This document shows positions 51,517 to 60,496 of a DNA stretch of 64,000 bases, one piece after another. Each line of letters starts with the position of its first letter. Position 1 is the stretch's first letter. A program made the translations under genes and the position numbers. The DNA is from CAVTND01 sp963735955. GTDB taxonomy: Bacteria > Pseudomonadota > Gammaproteobacteria > Burkholderiales > Burkholderiaceae_F. The stretch spans positions 1-64,000 of the forward strand of contig CAVTND010000016.1 of the NCBI GenBank assembly GCA_963735955.1. Direction: 5' to 3'. A model generated the notes under the pieces. That model was given only the letters and a program-made list of their open reading frames with translations, ran no database searches and had not been told where the DNA came from.

Positions 51517-51600
51517 CCGTCGAAGAACTCGCACGTTTGAACAGGTGGATGTTTTGTGACGCGGCGAGGAGGCGACATCGGGCAGGCTCATCTCATATCC

Positions 51601-51852
51601 ATGAACGAGCTTCGAGTCCTAGCGTTTGAGGCCTTTCGCACCAGCGTTTCGGAGGTCGTCGCCAAGATCATCGCCAATCTCCTCGGGCCCGTTTACGCGC
51701 ACCATCCTAACTTCGACGACGACCCCACACGGATGCCTTCACGACGAGAGAGTTCGCGTGGCTCGCCGCGCTTCATCGGCGACGATGCCCAACTCGGCAT
51801 TCGGCCTCTTAATTTGGTTCCTAGGCCTTACCGAGTAGGAGATTCGCAATGA
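51601..51852 (+). CDS. Cassette gene: small hypothetical protein
   Basis: The protein is 83 residues counted from ATG 51601. The first 35 residues look like a real helix (NELRVLAFEAFRTSVSEVVA, KIIANLLGPVY). After HPNFDDD the sequence becomes low-complexity and Arg/Ser-rich, and it runs through the attC-like repeat, so a frameshift or truncation near 51725 is likely. No family is recognised. Confidence 0.4.
   Translation: MNELRVLAFEAFRTSVSEVVAKIIANLLGPVYAHHPNFDDDPTRMPSRRESSRGSPRFIGDDAQLGIRPLNLVPRPYRVGDSQ
51787..51842 (+). other. attC-like site with degenerate right end
   Basis: R'' GCCCAAC (51787-51793) is good, and ACTCGG/CCGAGT plus GGCCT/AGGCC form a hairpin like attC arms. The expected GTTGGGC is replaced by GTAGGAG, so this site may be inactive and may have fused two cassettes. 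Confidence 0.45.
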
Positions 51853-52385
51853 CGAGTTCACGTTTCTCGGTCAACGTTTTCACAGCCTCTTTCGTCTTCT
51901 TGGTGTCGATGATGTCCACCTCCGTCGAGGCTCAAGGCGTTGGCGACAAAGCCAAGCTCAACAACATCGTTCTGTTCGACGGGTCCAAATTTGATCCTCA
52001 GTCGGTCGCGGGCAAGGTCACTCTCCTGTACTTCTGGGCAAGCTGGTGTCCTATCTGTCGAAATGAGATGCCTGTCGTCCAAAAGCATTTCGTGACGTAC
52101 CGTGATCAGGGCTTTATGGTCGTGGGGATCAATTTTCGTGACAAGGAAGAGAACGCCAAGGCACTTCTACGCCAAATGGCACCGATTGATTTTCCCGTCG
52201 GCGCCATCAATGACGAGTATCGCAGTGACTATCCAAAACTGCATGGAACACCCACGTGGTATTTGATTGATCGAAACGGAACAATCAGGAAGATTGTTGT
52301 CGGTCAGGAAACGATCACCGGAGGATGGTTTGACGGTTTGAAGAAAGATCTGGAGGCGGCGCTGGCGGCGAAGGTGCGGGAATGA
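51849..52385 (+). CDS. Cassette gene: TlpA/ResA-like thiol-disulfide oxidoreductase
   Basis: The protein is 178 residues counted from ATG 51849 (GGAG upstream). The signal peptide is FTASFVFLVSMMSTSVEAQ. The thioredoxin fold has active-site Cys67/Cys70 in WASWCPIC, then GFMVVGINFRDKEENAKALL and the cis-Pro region KLHGTPTWYLIDRNG. TlpA/ResA/CcmG proteins reduce disulfides in the periplasm, for example in apocytochromes. Whether this cassette protein can serve as the missing CcmG of the cytochrome locus is an open question. Confidence 0.9.
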   Translation: MTSSRFSVNVFTASFVFLVSMMSTSVEAQGVGDKAKLNNIVLFDGSKFDPQSVAGKVTLLYFWASWCPICRNEMPVVQKHFVTYRDQGFMVVGINFRDKEENAKALLRQMAPIDFPVGAINDEYRSDYPKLHGTPTWYLIDRNGTIRKIVVGQETITGGWFDGLKKDLEAALAAKVRE

Positions 52386-52387
52386 CA

Positions 52388-52452
52388 CCTGATTCGACGT
52401 TCAGCGCGGAAGTCCCGCGTGCAGGCCCGTGCCGCGCGGCGGCGGTTTAGAA
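52388..52452 (+). other. Terminal attC-like site of the array
   Basis: The pattern TTCAGCGCGGAAGTCCCGCG...GCGGCGGTTTAG follows the same layout as attC site 2 (TCAACGCGGACGTCCCGC...GCCGGTTAG). The right core is missing. It probably marks the end of the cassette array at about 52450. Confidence 0.5.
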
Positions 52453-52481
52453 AGCTTGCTGCGCCGACATAGAATCCGCCC

Positions 52482-53108
52482 ATGATTGACGCGTCCTGGC
52501 TCGTATTCGTCGTTGCATCGCTGGTGTTGATCGCCACGCCGGGCCAGGACATGATCCTTGTCATGTCGCGATCGGTTGCGCAAGGCGCCGCGGCCGGAGT
52601 GATGACTGCCGGCGGTGTCAGCGTCGGCCTCGTCGGCCATACTGTCCTTGCCACGCTCGGACTGGGCGCGATCCTGCGGACGTCCGAGTGGTTGTTCATT
52701 GCACTGAAGCTCGTTGGCGCGGCCTACCTGATCTATCTTGGAATTGCCTTGTTGCGCACCAGGCAAAGTCATTTACCGATCGGGGCGCAAGCGACACGTA
52801 CTCTGGGCAGGCTTTTTGTCGACGGTGCGGTGTCCAATCTGTCCAATCCGAAGATCGCAATCTTCTACTTTGCCTTCCTGCCGCAATTCGTCTCACCGTC
52901 GGCGGAGTATCCGACGCTCACGGTGTTTGTCCTCGGACTCGCATTTGCGGGGCTGACGTTTCTGGTCAAAGCGCCGGTTGGCATCTTCGCCGGAACGCTC
53001 TCGGCCTGGCTGCGCTCACGGCCCAGTGTGCTCACGTGGGTGTTTCGTTTCTCAGGGGCGATCCTGGTCGCCTTGGGTGTGAGGCTGGCATTCGAGCGTC
53101 GAACCTGA
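52482..53108 (+). CDS. LysE/RhtB-family amino-acid exporter
   Basis: The protein is 208 residues with six helices. Family signatures are present: IDASWLVFVVASLVLIATPG, SRSVAQGAAAGVMTAGGVSV and VDGAVSNLSNPKIAIFYFAF. Such proteins export amino acids or homoserine-like compounds by proton exchange. No attC follows it, so it belongs to the chromosomal backbone after the integron. Confidence 0.92.
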   Translation: MIDASWLVFVVASLVLIATPGQDMILVMSRSVAQGAAAGVMTAGGVSVGLVGHTVLATLGLGAILRTSEWLFIALKLVGAAYLIYLGIALLRTRQSHLPIGAQATRTLGRLFVDGAVSNLSNPKIAIFYFAFLPQFVSPSAEYPTLTVFVLGLAFAGLTFLVKAPVGIFAGTLSAWLRSRPSVLTWVFRFSGAILVALGVRLAFERRT

Positions 53109-53195
53109 CGACGGCTTGCCTTTCAGGCGAGTGAACCCCGGCTGCATCAGCCGTCCGGAACCACAAGGGCCCCGGTGCCTGGCCGCTGCGGGCTA

Positions 53196-53970
53196 CTAAG
53201 TGGACGACCGGCCAGCCGCGCGCGCGAGCAGCGGCTGGATCAGGTCCATCGGCAACGGAAAGATGACGGTCGAAGCGCGGTCGCCGGCGACCTGCGTCAT
53301 CGTCTGCAGATAGCGCAACTGCATCGCCTCGGGCTGCTGGGCGAGCATCTGCGCGGCCTCGAGCAGCGCGACCGCTGCCTGCTTCTCGCCCTCGGCATGG
53401 ATCACCTTGGCGCGTCGCTCGCGTTCGGCTTCGGCCTGACGGGCGATCGCGCGCACCATCGTTTCGTTCAGGTCGACCTGCTTGATCTCGACGTTGGTGA
53501 CCTTGATGCCCCAGGCGTCGGTCTGCGAATCGAGGATGCGCTGGATGTCGAGGTTCAGCCGCTCGCGCTCGGCCAGCATTTCGTCCAGCTGGTGCTTGCC
53601 GAGCACGACGCGCAGCGTGGTCTGCGCGAGCTGGCTGGTCGCGACCAGGAACTTCTCGACCTGGATGATGGCTTTCTGCGGATCGACGACGCGGAAGAAC
53701 ACGACCGCGTTGACCTTGACCGACACGTTGTCGCGCGAGATCACGTCCTGCGGCGGCACGTCCATCGTCACCACGCGCAGGTCGACGCGCACCATCTGCT
53801 GCACGCCCGGAATGATGAGCACCAGGCCCGGCCCCTTGACCTTCCAGAAGCGGCCGAGCAGGAACACGACGCCGCGCTCGTACTCGCGCAGGATGCGCAG
53901 CGCGGAGAACAGGAAGAACAGAACCAGCGCCACCAGCGGCGCCGTATCCGATCGGCAGGTCGAACAACAT
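53196..53970 (-). CDS. Slipin (stomatin/prohibitin SPFH family), one frameshift near the start
   Basis: The protein is about 257 residues. ATG 53970 (GGGAG upstream) gives LFDLPIGY. A single extra base near 53940-53955 must be skipped before ALVLFFLFSALRILREYERG, from where the frame is intact. An N-terminal membrane hairpin is followed by the SPFH domain (VVFLLGRFWKVKGPGLVLII, TMDVPPQDVISRDNVSVKVN) and a coiled coil (ETMVRAIARQAEAERERRAK). Slipins scaffold membrane microdomains and are nearly always encoded with an NfeD protease-like partner, as here. Confidence 0.88.
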
Positions 53971-53972
53971 GA

Positions 53973-55410
53973 TCAGACTCCCTTGAGCATGAGTCCTTGG
54001 CGACATCCAGCGTCAGACCATCGATGCCGGTCACGCGCACGCGGTCGCCGGTGACCAGCGTGCGTGCTGCTGCGCACACGCCAGCGTTCGCCATGGACTT
54101 CGGCCCAGGCTGAGTCCGTCGTCGATCGGAGTCACGATGCCCGGCGGGCCCGAGCATTTCTTCGCGACCGCTGACGACTGGACGGCGGCGCGCCTTCAGC
54201 GCGAAGGCGCCGAACGCCGCGATCGCGGCCGCGCTGGTCAGCGCGAGACCGACGACAAACGGCCAGCCGACGCCGAAATCGGGCTCGTCGGCGTCGAACA
54301 GCATCAGGCCGCCGACAATGAAGGCGATGATGCCGCCGACGCCGAGTGCGCCGAAGCTGCGGCACGAACACTTCGGCAATCATCAGCGCGGCACCGAGCA
54401 CAAGCAGCGCGACTCCGGCCCAGTTCACCGGCAGCATATGAAATGCGTACAGCGCGAGCAGCAGCGCAGATCGCTCCCGCGATGCCGGGAGCACCGAAGC
54501 CCGGACTGGTGAACTCGACGAACAGCCCGTAGATGCCGATCATCATCAGCACCATCGCGAGCATCGGATTCGACAGCACGCCGAGCACGCGCGTGCGCCA
54601 GTCGGGCTCGATCGTCTCCACCGGCGCGCCGGCCAGCGCCAGCGTCAGCTTGCCGGCCGGCAAGGTCCACCGTGCGGCCGTCGATCTGCTTGAGCAGGTC
54701 GTCCACATCGGTCGCGATGACTTCGATCACACCGCCGCGCAGCGCTTCGTCGGCCGACAGGCTGCTGGCCTGCAGCACCGCCTGCTCGGCGAATTCGGCA
54801 TTGCGGCCGCGCAGCTGCGCCAGGCTGCGGATGTAGGCTGCGGCATCGTTGACCGCCTTTTCGCGCATCGAATCGGGAGAACTGCGGGCAGGCCGCCGTT
54901 CGGCTGCCTTGGTGGAGTCGCCTTTTTCTCGTCCTGGTCTTGGGATCGCGGCCGGGCGCTGCTCGGGCTCGTCACCGCTGCCGGGCATCCGCCGATTGCC
55001 ACCGGCGTTGCGGCGCCGAGGTTGGTCGCCGGCGCCATCGCTGCGATGTGGCTCGCATACAGGATGTAGGTGCCGGCGCTGGCAGCTCGCGCGCCTTCGG
55101 GGCGACGAACGTTGCGATCGGGATCGACGAGGCGAGGATGTCCTTGATGATGTGGCGCATCGACTCGTCGAGCCCGCCCGGTGTGTCGATCTGCAAGAAC
55201 CACCAGCCGAGCCCCGCGGCTACTGGGCGCGGGCGAGTCCGCGATGACGAAGTCGGCAGTGGCCGGTCCGATGATTCCTTCGATTTTCAGCACCACGACC
55301 GGTCTCGTCGGCGCCGGCTGAGCACCGATCAGTGCGGCCCAAAGCCCGATCGACGTTGCTGCGAGCAACGACCTGCCCCAGCGCAACGGCGATCCTGACA
55401 GCAAGTGCAT
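53973..55410 (-). pseudogene. NfeD-family membrane serine protease gene with many frameshifts
   Basis: Pieces in all three frames fit one long NfeD: signal peptide and VVVLKIEGIIGPATADFV, then IDTPGGLDESMRHIIKDILA, then SAGTYILYASHIAAMAPATN with the catalytic Ser, then SMREKAVNDAAAYIRSLAQL (Lys), four membrane helices (LGVLSNPMLAMVLMMIGIYG; VNWAGVALLVLGAALMIAEV; GVGGIIAFIVGGLMLF; GWPFVVGLALTSAAAIAAFG) and an OB-like end (DRVRVTGIDGLTLDVA). At least seven single-base shifts are needed. Between shifts the protein is well conserved, which suggests either very recent decay or base-calling errors. It ends 3 bp before the slipin start. Confidence 0.82.
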
Positions 55411-55666
55411 TGCCCGTTCCTTCGAATGACGGACGGATATCTATGTTGCGCCGAATGAGACAAGGTTGCTTGCCCGGCCGGGCGACGACTTGAGCGACGT
55501 CAAGGCCTGAATCCTTCTCGCTCGCTTCGATAATGGGAGTGCCGATTGGATTGAACGAAGCGGCGGGTAAGCCGTCTGCACCGGTCCGACACCTCTCGGT
55601 CTATCGTTCGGCATCGGCCACGCTTCGATCGCGTTGGTGTGCTAATGCATTGAAACGACGATAAAC

Positions 55667-56489
55667 ATGATGGGCAGCCCCGAAAGCGACAAGGTCTTTG
55701 CCGGCTCGGTTCCGAAGCTGTACGAAACCTACCTGGTTCCATTGATCTTCGAGCCCTACGCGGTCGACCTGGCGCAGCGGCTGAGCGCGGTGTCGCTTGC
55801 TCGCGTGCTCGAGATTGCCGCCGGCACGGGCGTCGTGACTCGCAAACTGGCATCCGTCCTGCCCCCAAGCGCCTCGATCACTGCCACCGACCTGAATCAG
55901 CCAATGCTGGACCTGGCCTGCCGCCATCGGGACCCAGCGTCCGGTGGAGTGGCGTCAGGCCGATGCGATGCAACTGCCCTTCGCGGACGGAACATTTGAC
56001 GCCGTCGTTTGCCAGTTCGGAGTCATGTTCTTCCCCGACAAGGCGAAGGCGTTTTCGGAAGCACGTCGAGTGCTAAGGGCGGGAGGATTTTTGATGTTCA
56101 ATGTGTGGGACCGGATCGTAGAGAACGAATTCGCGGACACCGTGACGATGGCGCTCGAATCCCTGTTCCCGAAGGATCCGCCGCGCTTCATGGCGCGCAC
56201 GCCCCACGGTTACCACGACCGATCGATGATTAAACGCGACCTTGTGAGCGGAGGCTTCACTGCGTCACCTCGGATCAGCACGGTGACGGAGCGCAGTCGG
56301 GCTGGTTCTTCACGAATTCCGGCGGTCGCGTATTGCCAGGGAACGCCGTTGCGAAACGAAATTGAGGCGCGCGACTCCGCGCGGCTCGGTGAAGCGACCG
56401 AGGTTTGCGCGGAAGCCATCGCGAAGCGGTTCGGGCGAGGGGCAGTTGACGGCAAGATCCAGGCGCACATCGTTACGATTGAAAACTGA
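55667..56489 (+). pseudogene. SAM-dependent methyltransferase, one frameshift
   Basis: ATG 55667 opens PESDKVFAGSVPKLYETYLV. The SAM motif I is VLEIAAGTGVVTRKLASVLP, followed by TATDLNQPMLDLA. A single-base shift near 55918 is then needed to continue with RPVEWRQADAMQLPFADGTF, DAVVCQFGVMFFPDKAKAF and VLRAGGFLMFNVWDRI. Without it the protein breaks at the end of motif II. The corrected length of about 273 matches class I methyltransferases (UbiE/phthiotriol type). Acceptor unknown. It may be an error, since indels cluster in this region. Confidence 0.8.
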
Positions 56490-56561
56490 CGGCAGCAGGC
56501 GGGACGAGTGACCAGTGTCGCGCTGATCGCGAACAACGGACGGTGGAGCGGAGGTGAAGCG

Positions 56562-56630
56562 ATGACGCGCCCGGCCGATGAGGCTGCGCGCGCGGAATTT
56601 GATCGCCTGGTCAGGGCGGTGAGTGTCCCG
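56562..56630 (+). pseudogene. Possible truncated gene start
   Basis: GGAGGT at 56550-56555 precedes ATG 56562, and about 20 codons (TRPADEAARAEFDRLVRAVS) read like a real N-terminus. The sequence then runs antisense into the lipoprotein gene and loses coding character. It may be the 5' stub of a deleted gene. Confidence 0.3.
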
Positions 56631-57123
56631 AGGCGAAGCGCACGTAATCGTCGAACTGGCGGGTCACCAGGCCCGGTGTCGGGTTGCGCGCGCGTTCATC
56701 ACGCCGGTCGAACACCATGTCGGCGCCGACCTGGACCCGGATCCAGCGCGGATACGCGTACATGAAGCCGGAAAAGTGATCGAGCGCCATCATCGAGGTG
56801 CCGCCGGGAAGCAGCAACTGCAGCGGCGCAATGTTGACCGCACGTGACACTACGACCGCGCGCGCAAGGGGCTTGCCGTCGCGGCGGCATTCGACGATCA
56901 ACGGGCTCGACGAGCGACGTACCTGCATATCGAACATCGGTGTGACGCCAACATATTCGGCGAACGAGTTCGTCACCAGGCAACTCATGCCGTCGACGAC
57001 CCGGTCTTCCGCGTCGACAGTCTGGATAGTGAGTTTCTGCGTGGCCTCTCCCGTCAGCGTGGCGCAGCCGGACAAGGCAGTCACCACTACTGCAGCAAGA
57101 ACGAGGCGGAGAGACAGGAGCAT
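56611..57123 (-). CDS. Lipoprotein of unknown function
   Basis: The protein is 170 residues. Signal and lipobox: RLVLAAVVVTALSGC, with lipidated Cys near residue 20. The mature part has KLTIQTVDAEDRVVDGMSCL, a second conserved Cys (VECRRDGKPLARAVV) and MMALDHFSGFMYAYPRWIRV near the C-terminus. This resembles small outer-membrane lipoproteins with a PEGA-like beta sandwich. No firm family can be named. Confidence 0.75.
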   Translation of the reverse strand: MLLSLRLVLAAVVVTALSGCATLTGEATQKLTIQTVDAEDRVVDGMSCLVTNSFAEYVGVTPMFDMQVRRSSSPLIVECRRDGKPLARAVVVSRAVNIAPLQLLLPGGTSMMALDHFSGFMYAYPRWIRVQVGADMVFDRRDERARNPTPGLVTRQFDDYVRFASGHSPP

Positions 57124-57374
57124 TGAGACTCGAATGCGTCGAAAACGCGGGGACAGTGCGGCCCAGAGTAGCCTTCCCAGCCCCTCGCGATAGTCCGGCG
57201 AACGGACTAGCGCACCACCGGCTAAAGGCCTGATTTGCCGTGAAAAACGGCCGATTTGGCGGGCCTGGCGTGCTTGACCGACCCGGAGAACCAGTCCCTG
57301 GGAGCTGTTTAGTTTCCGACAAGCCGATTTGAGCGAGTCGGAGGACTCAGGCCCCTTTCGGACCCAAGTCTGTC

Positions 57375-58565
57375 TTAACGGGAAAGGAACTTTTCCACCA
57401 GGCGGATCCAGAAGGTCGCGCCCAGCGGGATCAGGTCGTCGTTGAAGTCATAGCTCGGGTTGTGCAACATGCAGGGGCCAAGTCCATGACCGGCGGCGCG
57501 GTGATCGCCGGTGCCATTGCCGATGAACACATATGCTCCTGGCCTCACCTTGAGCATGAAGGCGAAGTCCTCGGATCCCATGGTCGGCTCGAGATCCCGA
57601 ACTACGTTGCCGGCGCCGACGATGTCATCCATCACCGTCGCCGCGAACTCGGCCTCGGCTGCATGATTGACGGTAGGCGGATAGTTCCAAAGAAAATCGA
57701 CATGGGCCTCGCTGCCGTGCGCGGCCGCGGTCATCTGCGCGATGCGGCGCATCTCGGTTTCGATCTGTCCGGTCACGGCGTCGCTGAACGTGCGCACGGT
57801 GCCGGAAATGAACGCGGTCTCCGGCACCACATTGGTGGCCTCGCCGGCCTTGATGATCGTGACCGAGAGCACGGCCGGATCGATCGGTTTCTTGACGCGG
57901 GTGATGATCGCTTGCAGGCCATTGACGATCTGCACCGCGACGAACACCGGATCGAGTCCGAGGTGCGGCATCGCCGCGTGCGAGCCCTTGCCCTTGACCG
58001 TGATCCCGAACTCGTTGGCTGACGCCATCGCCGGTCCGGACGCGACGCCGAACTGGCCGACCGCAAAGCCGGGCCAGTTGTGCATGCCATAGACCGCATC
58101 GCACGGGAAGCGCTCGAACAGTCCGTCATCGATCATGCGCTGGGCACCGGCGCCGCCTTCTTCGGCGGGCTGGAAGATCAGATGCACCGTGCCGTCGAAC
58201 GGACGCGTCTCGGCCAGGTACTTGGCCGCCGCCAGCAGCATGGCGGTGTGCCCGTCATGGCCGCAGGCGTGCATCTTGCCGTCATGCCGCGAGCGGTGTT
58301 CGAACGTGTTGCCTTCCTGGATCGGCAGCGCATCCATGTCGGCGCGCAATCCGATCGCCCGCTTCGACGCGCCGTTGCGGAGCGTGCCGACGACGCCAGT
58401 CTTGCCCAGGCCGCGAGTGACTTCTATGCCCCACTCCGCGAGGCGGGCCGCAACCAGATCGCTGGTGCGGCTCTCCTCGAACCGCAGTTCGGGATGGGCA
58501 TGGATATCTCGCCGGATCTGCTGGATCTCGGCGCGAAACTGGACGACGCGGTCGATGAGCTGCAT
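57375..58565 (-). CDS. M20D-family amidohydrolase
   Basis: The protein is 396 residues. Metal-binding and catalytic motifs are intact: LRADMDALPIQEGN, MHACGHDGHTAMLLAA, FQPAEEGGAGA and the final NPSYDFNDDLIPLGATFW. The dimerisation domain has GKGSHAAMPHLGLDPVFVAV. It is a paralogue of the gene at 28389 (same family, clearly different sequence) and hydrolyses N-acyl amino acids or similar amides. It is divergent from argE. Confidence 0.93.
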   Translation of the reverse strand: MQLIDRVVQFRAEIQQIRRDIHAHPELRFEESRTSDLVAARLAEWGIEVTRGLGKTGVVGTLRNGASKRAIGLRADMDALPIQEGNTFEHRSRHDGKMHACGHDGHTAMLLAAAKYLAETRPFDGTVHLIFQPAEEGGAGAQRMIDDGLFERFPCDAVYGMHNWPGFAVGQFGVASGPAMASANEFGITVKGKGSHAAMPHLGLDPVFVAVQIVNGLQAIITRVKKPIDPAVLSVTIIKAGEATNVVPETAFISGTVRTFSDAVTGQIETEMRRIAQMTAAAHGSEAHVDFLWNYPPTVNHAAEAEFAATVMDDIVGAGNVVRDLEPTMGSEDFAFMLKVRPGAYVFIGNGTGDHRAAGHGLGPCMLHNPSYDFNDDLIPLGATFWIRLVEKFLSR

Positions 58566-58676
58566 GGCGGGTACCCAAGGCGGAGAGCAATGCTACTGAA
58601 GACTGCCGGCGTGCGCACCTCGCACTAGAATCAGACTCGAATCGCCGATCAGCCGCACGCACTAGCGGACGAAACC

Positions 58677-59888
58677 ATGAACAAGCCGAGGGATGATCTC
58701 CATTCGACCGCACCCTCAGCGGCCGCGCTCGCAATGATCGATCGCCTGATCGCCTTCCCCACGGTCAGCCGCGACTCCAACCTCGGGCTGATTGAGTTCG
58801 CGCGAGACGAACTGGCGCGACTCGGCCTCAGGCCGCACTTTATCTACGACTCGACAGGCATCAAGGCGAACCTCTTCTGCTCGCTGGGCGACGAGGCCGC
58901 GATGAAGCAAGGCGGTTTGGTCCTCTCGGGCCATACCGACACCGTGCCGGTCGATGGCCAGGACTGGTCGAGCGATCCCTTTGCGGCTTCGCATCGCGAT
59001 GGCCGTATTCATGGCCGCGGCACGGCTGACATGAAAGGCTTCATCGCGATTGCACTGGCCTTTGCGCCGAAGTTCCTTGCCGCGAATACGGCACCGCCGC
59101 TTCACCTTGCTTTGACCTACGACGAGGAGACCAGCTTCCTTGGCGTGCGCGGACTGGTCGCTGACCTCGCCGAGCGCGGGATCCGGCCGGCCGGCTGCAT
59201 CATTGGCGAGCCGACCGACATGCAGGCGATCGTCGCCCACAAGGGCAAGCGCGATCACGTGTGTCGCGTGCGCGGGCGCGAATCGCACTCCGCGTTGACA
59301 CCGCAGGGAGTGAATGCGATCGAATTCGCAGCGCGACTGATTGCCTATATTCGCGGGGTTGCCGACCGGCTGGCACGCGAGGAGCCGCGCGATGCGCGGT
59401 TTGCGGTCCCCTACTCGACTCTGCAGACCGGCCTGGTCAGCGGCGGAATTGCAGTCAACGTCGTGCCGCGCGACTGCGAGTTTCGATTCGAGATGCGCAA
59501 TCTGCCCTCGATGTCGCAGGATGCGCTGTCACGCGAAATCGCCGAATTTGCGCGCAGCACCCTGGTGCCAGAAATGCGCGCGGTGGCCGCCGAAACCGGC
59601 ATCGAAGTCGAGCTGGGCATGCAGGTCCCGGCCTTCGGCATCGCCGCCGATGCACCGCTGGTCAAATGGGCGCAGCAGCTCGCGCGCACCACCCAGCTTG
59701 GTGCCGGGGCCGTGAGCTTTGCTACGGAAGCCAGTGTCTTCATGCAGGCCGGCATTCCGACCGTGGTCATCGGGCCCGGCTCGATCGAGCAGGCGCACAA
59801 GCCGGATGAATACATCAGTTATGAGCAGGTTGCGGCCTGCGAGCAGTTCTTTGAACGCCTGATCGCGGAGCCATGGACAATTCGGTGA
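58677..59888 (+). CDS. argE: Acetylornithine deacetylase ArgE
   Basis: The protein is 403 residues. The M20A metal site is visible in LSGHTDTVPVDGQDW, GRGTADMKGFIA and TYDEETSFLGVRGL (catalytic Glu pair). EPTDMQAIVAHKGKRDHVCR and the C-terminal GPGSIEQAHKPDEYISYEQV fit ArgE well. It removes acetate from N-acetylornithine in arginine synthesis. The stop overlaps the next gene (TGATG), so the lipoprotein downstream is probably co-translated. Confidence 0.92.
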   Translation: MNKPRDDLHSTAPSAAALAMIDRLIAFPTVSRDSNLGLIEFARDELARLGLRPHFIYDSTGIKANLFCSLGDEAAMKQGGLVLSGHTDTVPVDGQDWSSDPFAASHRDGRIHGRGTADMKGFIAIALAFAPKFLAANTAPPLHLALTYDEETSFLGVRGLVADLAERGIRPAGCIIGEPTDMQAIVAHKGKRDHVCRVRGRESHSALTPQGVNAIEFAARLIAYIRGVADRLAREEPRDARFAVPYSTLQTGLVSGGIAVNVVPRDCEFRFEMRNLPSMSQDALSREIAEFARSTLVPEMRAVAAETGIEVELGMQVPAFGIAADAPLVKWAQQLARTTQLGAGAVSFATEASVFMQAGIPTVVIGPGSIEQAHKPDEYISYEQVAACEQFFERLIAEPWTIR

Positions 59889-60496
59889 TGAAGGCGTCGG
59901 TCGAAACGGCACGGCGGGCCGGCACGGCGGTTCAATGCGTGATGTTGGTTGTGGCCGCGTTTCTGGTAGCGGGCTGCAAACAGAACGCGCCCGAAAAGAT
60001 GCCTTCGCAGCCGCCCGCCTCGACCGAGTCGCGCGCTGCTCGTGCGGAGCCTGCACCCCCTCCGGCGGTGCCGTTCAAGGGTCTTGCGTCGGGCGCCGGA
60101 TTCGGCCAGGCAGCGCCGAATGGCGGTGATCGCATTCCGAAGCTCGAGTTCGCGGTGCCGCAAACAGTGGCCGTTGGCAAGTCGGACGAAGTGTCGTTCG
60201 TCATCCAGGGAGCGTCGATCGAGCCGCGCAATCCGGAATCGGTCCGGTTGGTGCTGCTCATGCGACTCAACAACCGGTCGGCCTACGGCGTCAATTTCTG
60301 GGATTCGAGTTTTCGCCTGATCACGCACAACGCGACGATTCCGGCCAGCGGAGGACTCAACGTGCTGGTCGATGGTCGCAGCGACTCGGCGCTCGAAAAA
60401 GTCCAGTTTGTGGTGCCGCTGAGCTCCGCGCCGCGCGCGCTCAAGATCGAGTTTGGTGGCGAAGCTGTCGAACTGCCGTTACGCTTTCTCGGATGA
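59888..60496 (+). CDS. Lipoprotein of unknown function
   Basis: The protein is 202 residues counted from ATG 59888, which overlaps the argE stop. An ATG at 59873 is possible. Lipobox: QCVMLVVAAFLVAGC. A Pro/Ala-rich linker leads to a beta-sandwich-like domain (KLEFAVPQTVAVGKSDEVSF, RLVLLMRLNNRSAYGVNFWD, LKIEFGGEAVELPLRFLG). The overlap with the following oxidoreductase gene (ATGA) suggests one operon. Its role is unknown. Confidence 0.72.
   Translation: MKASVETARRAGTAVQCVMLVVAAFLVAGCKQNAPEKMPSQPPASTESRAARAEPAPPPAVPFKGLASGAGFGQAAPNGGDRIPKLEFAVPQTVAVGKSDEVSFVIQGASIEPRNPESVRLVLLMRLNNRSAYGVNFWDSSFRLITHNATIPASGGLNVLVDGRSDSALEKVQFVVPLSSAPRALKIEFGGEAVELPLRFLG

Noticed and set aside
57124..57374. 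Possible small RNA or hairpin region between the lipoprotein and M20 genes
   Set aside because: There are a few short dyads but no promoter-plus-terminator pattern that I can support.
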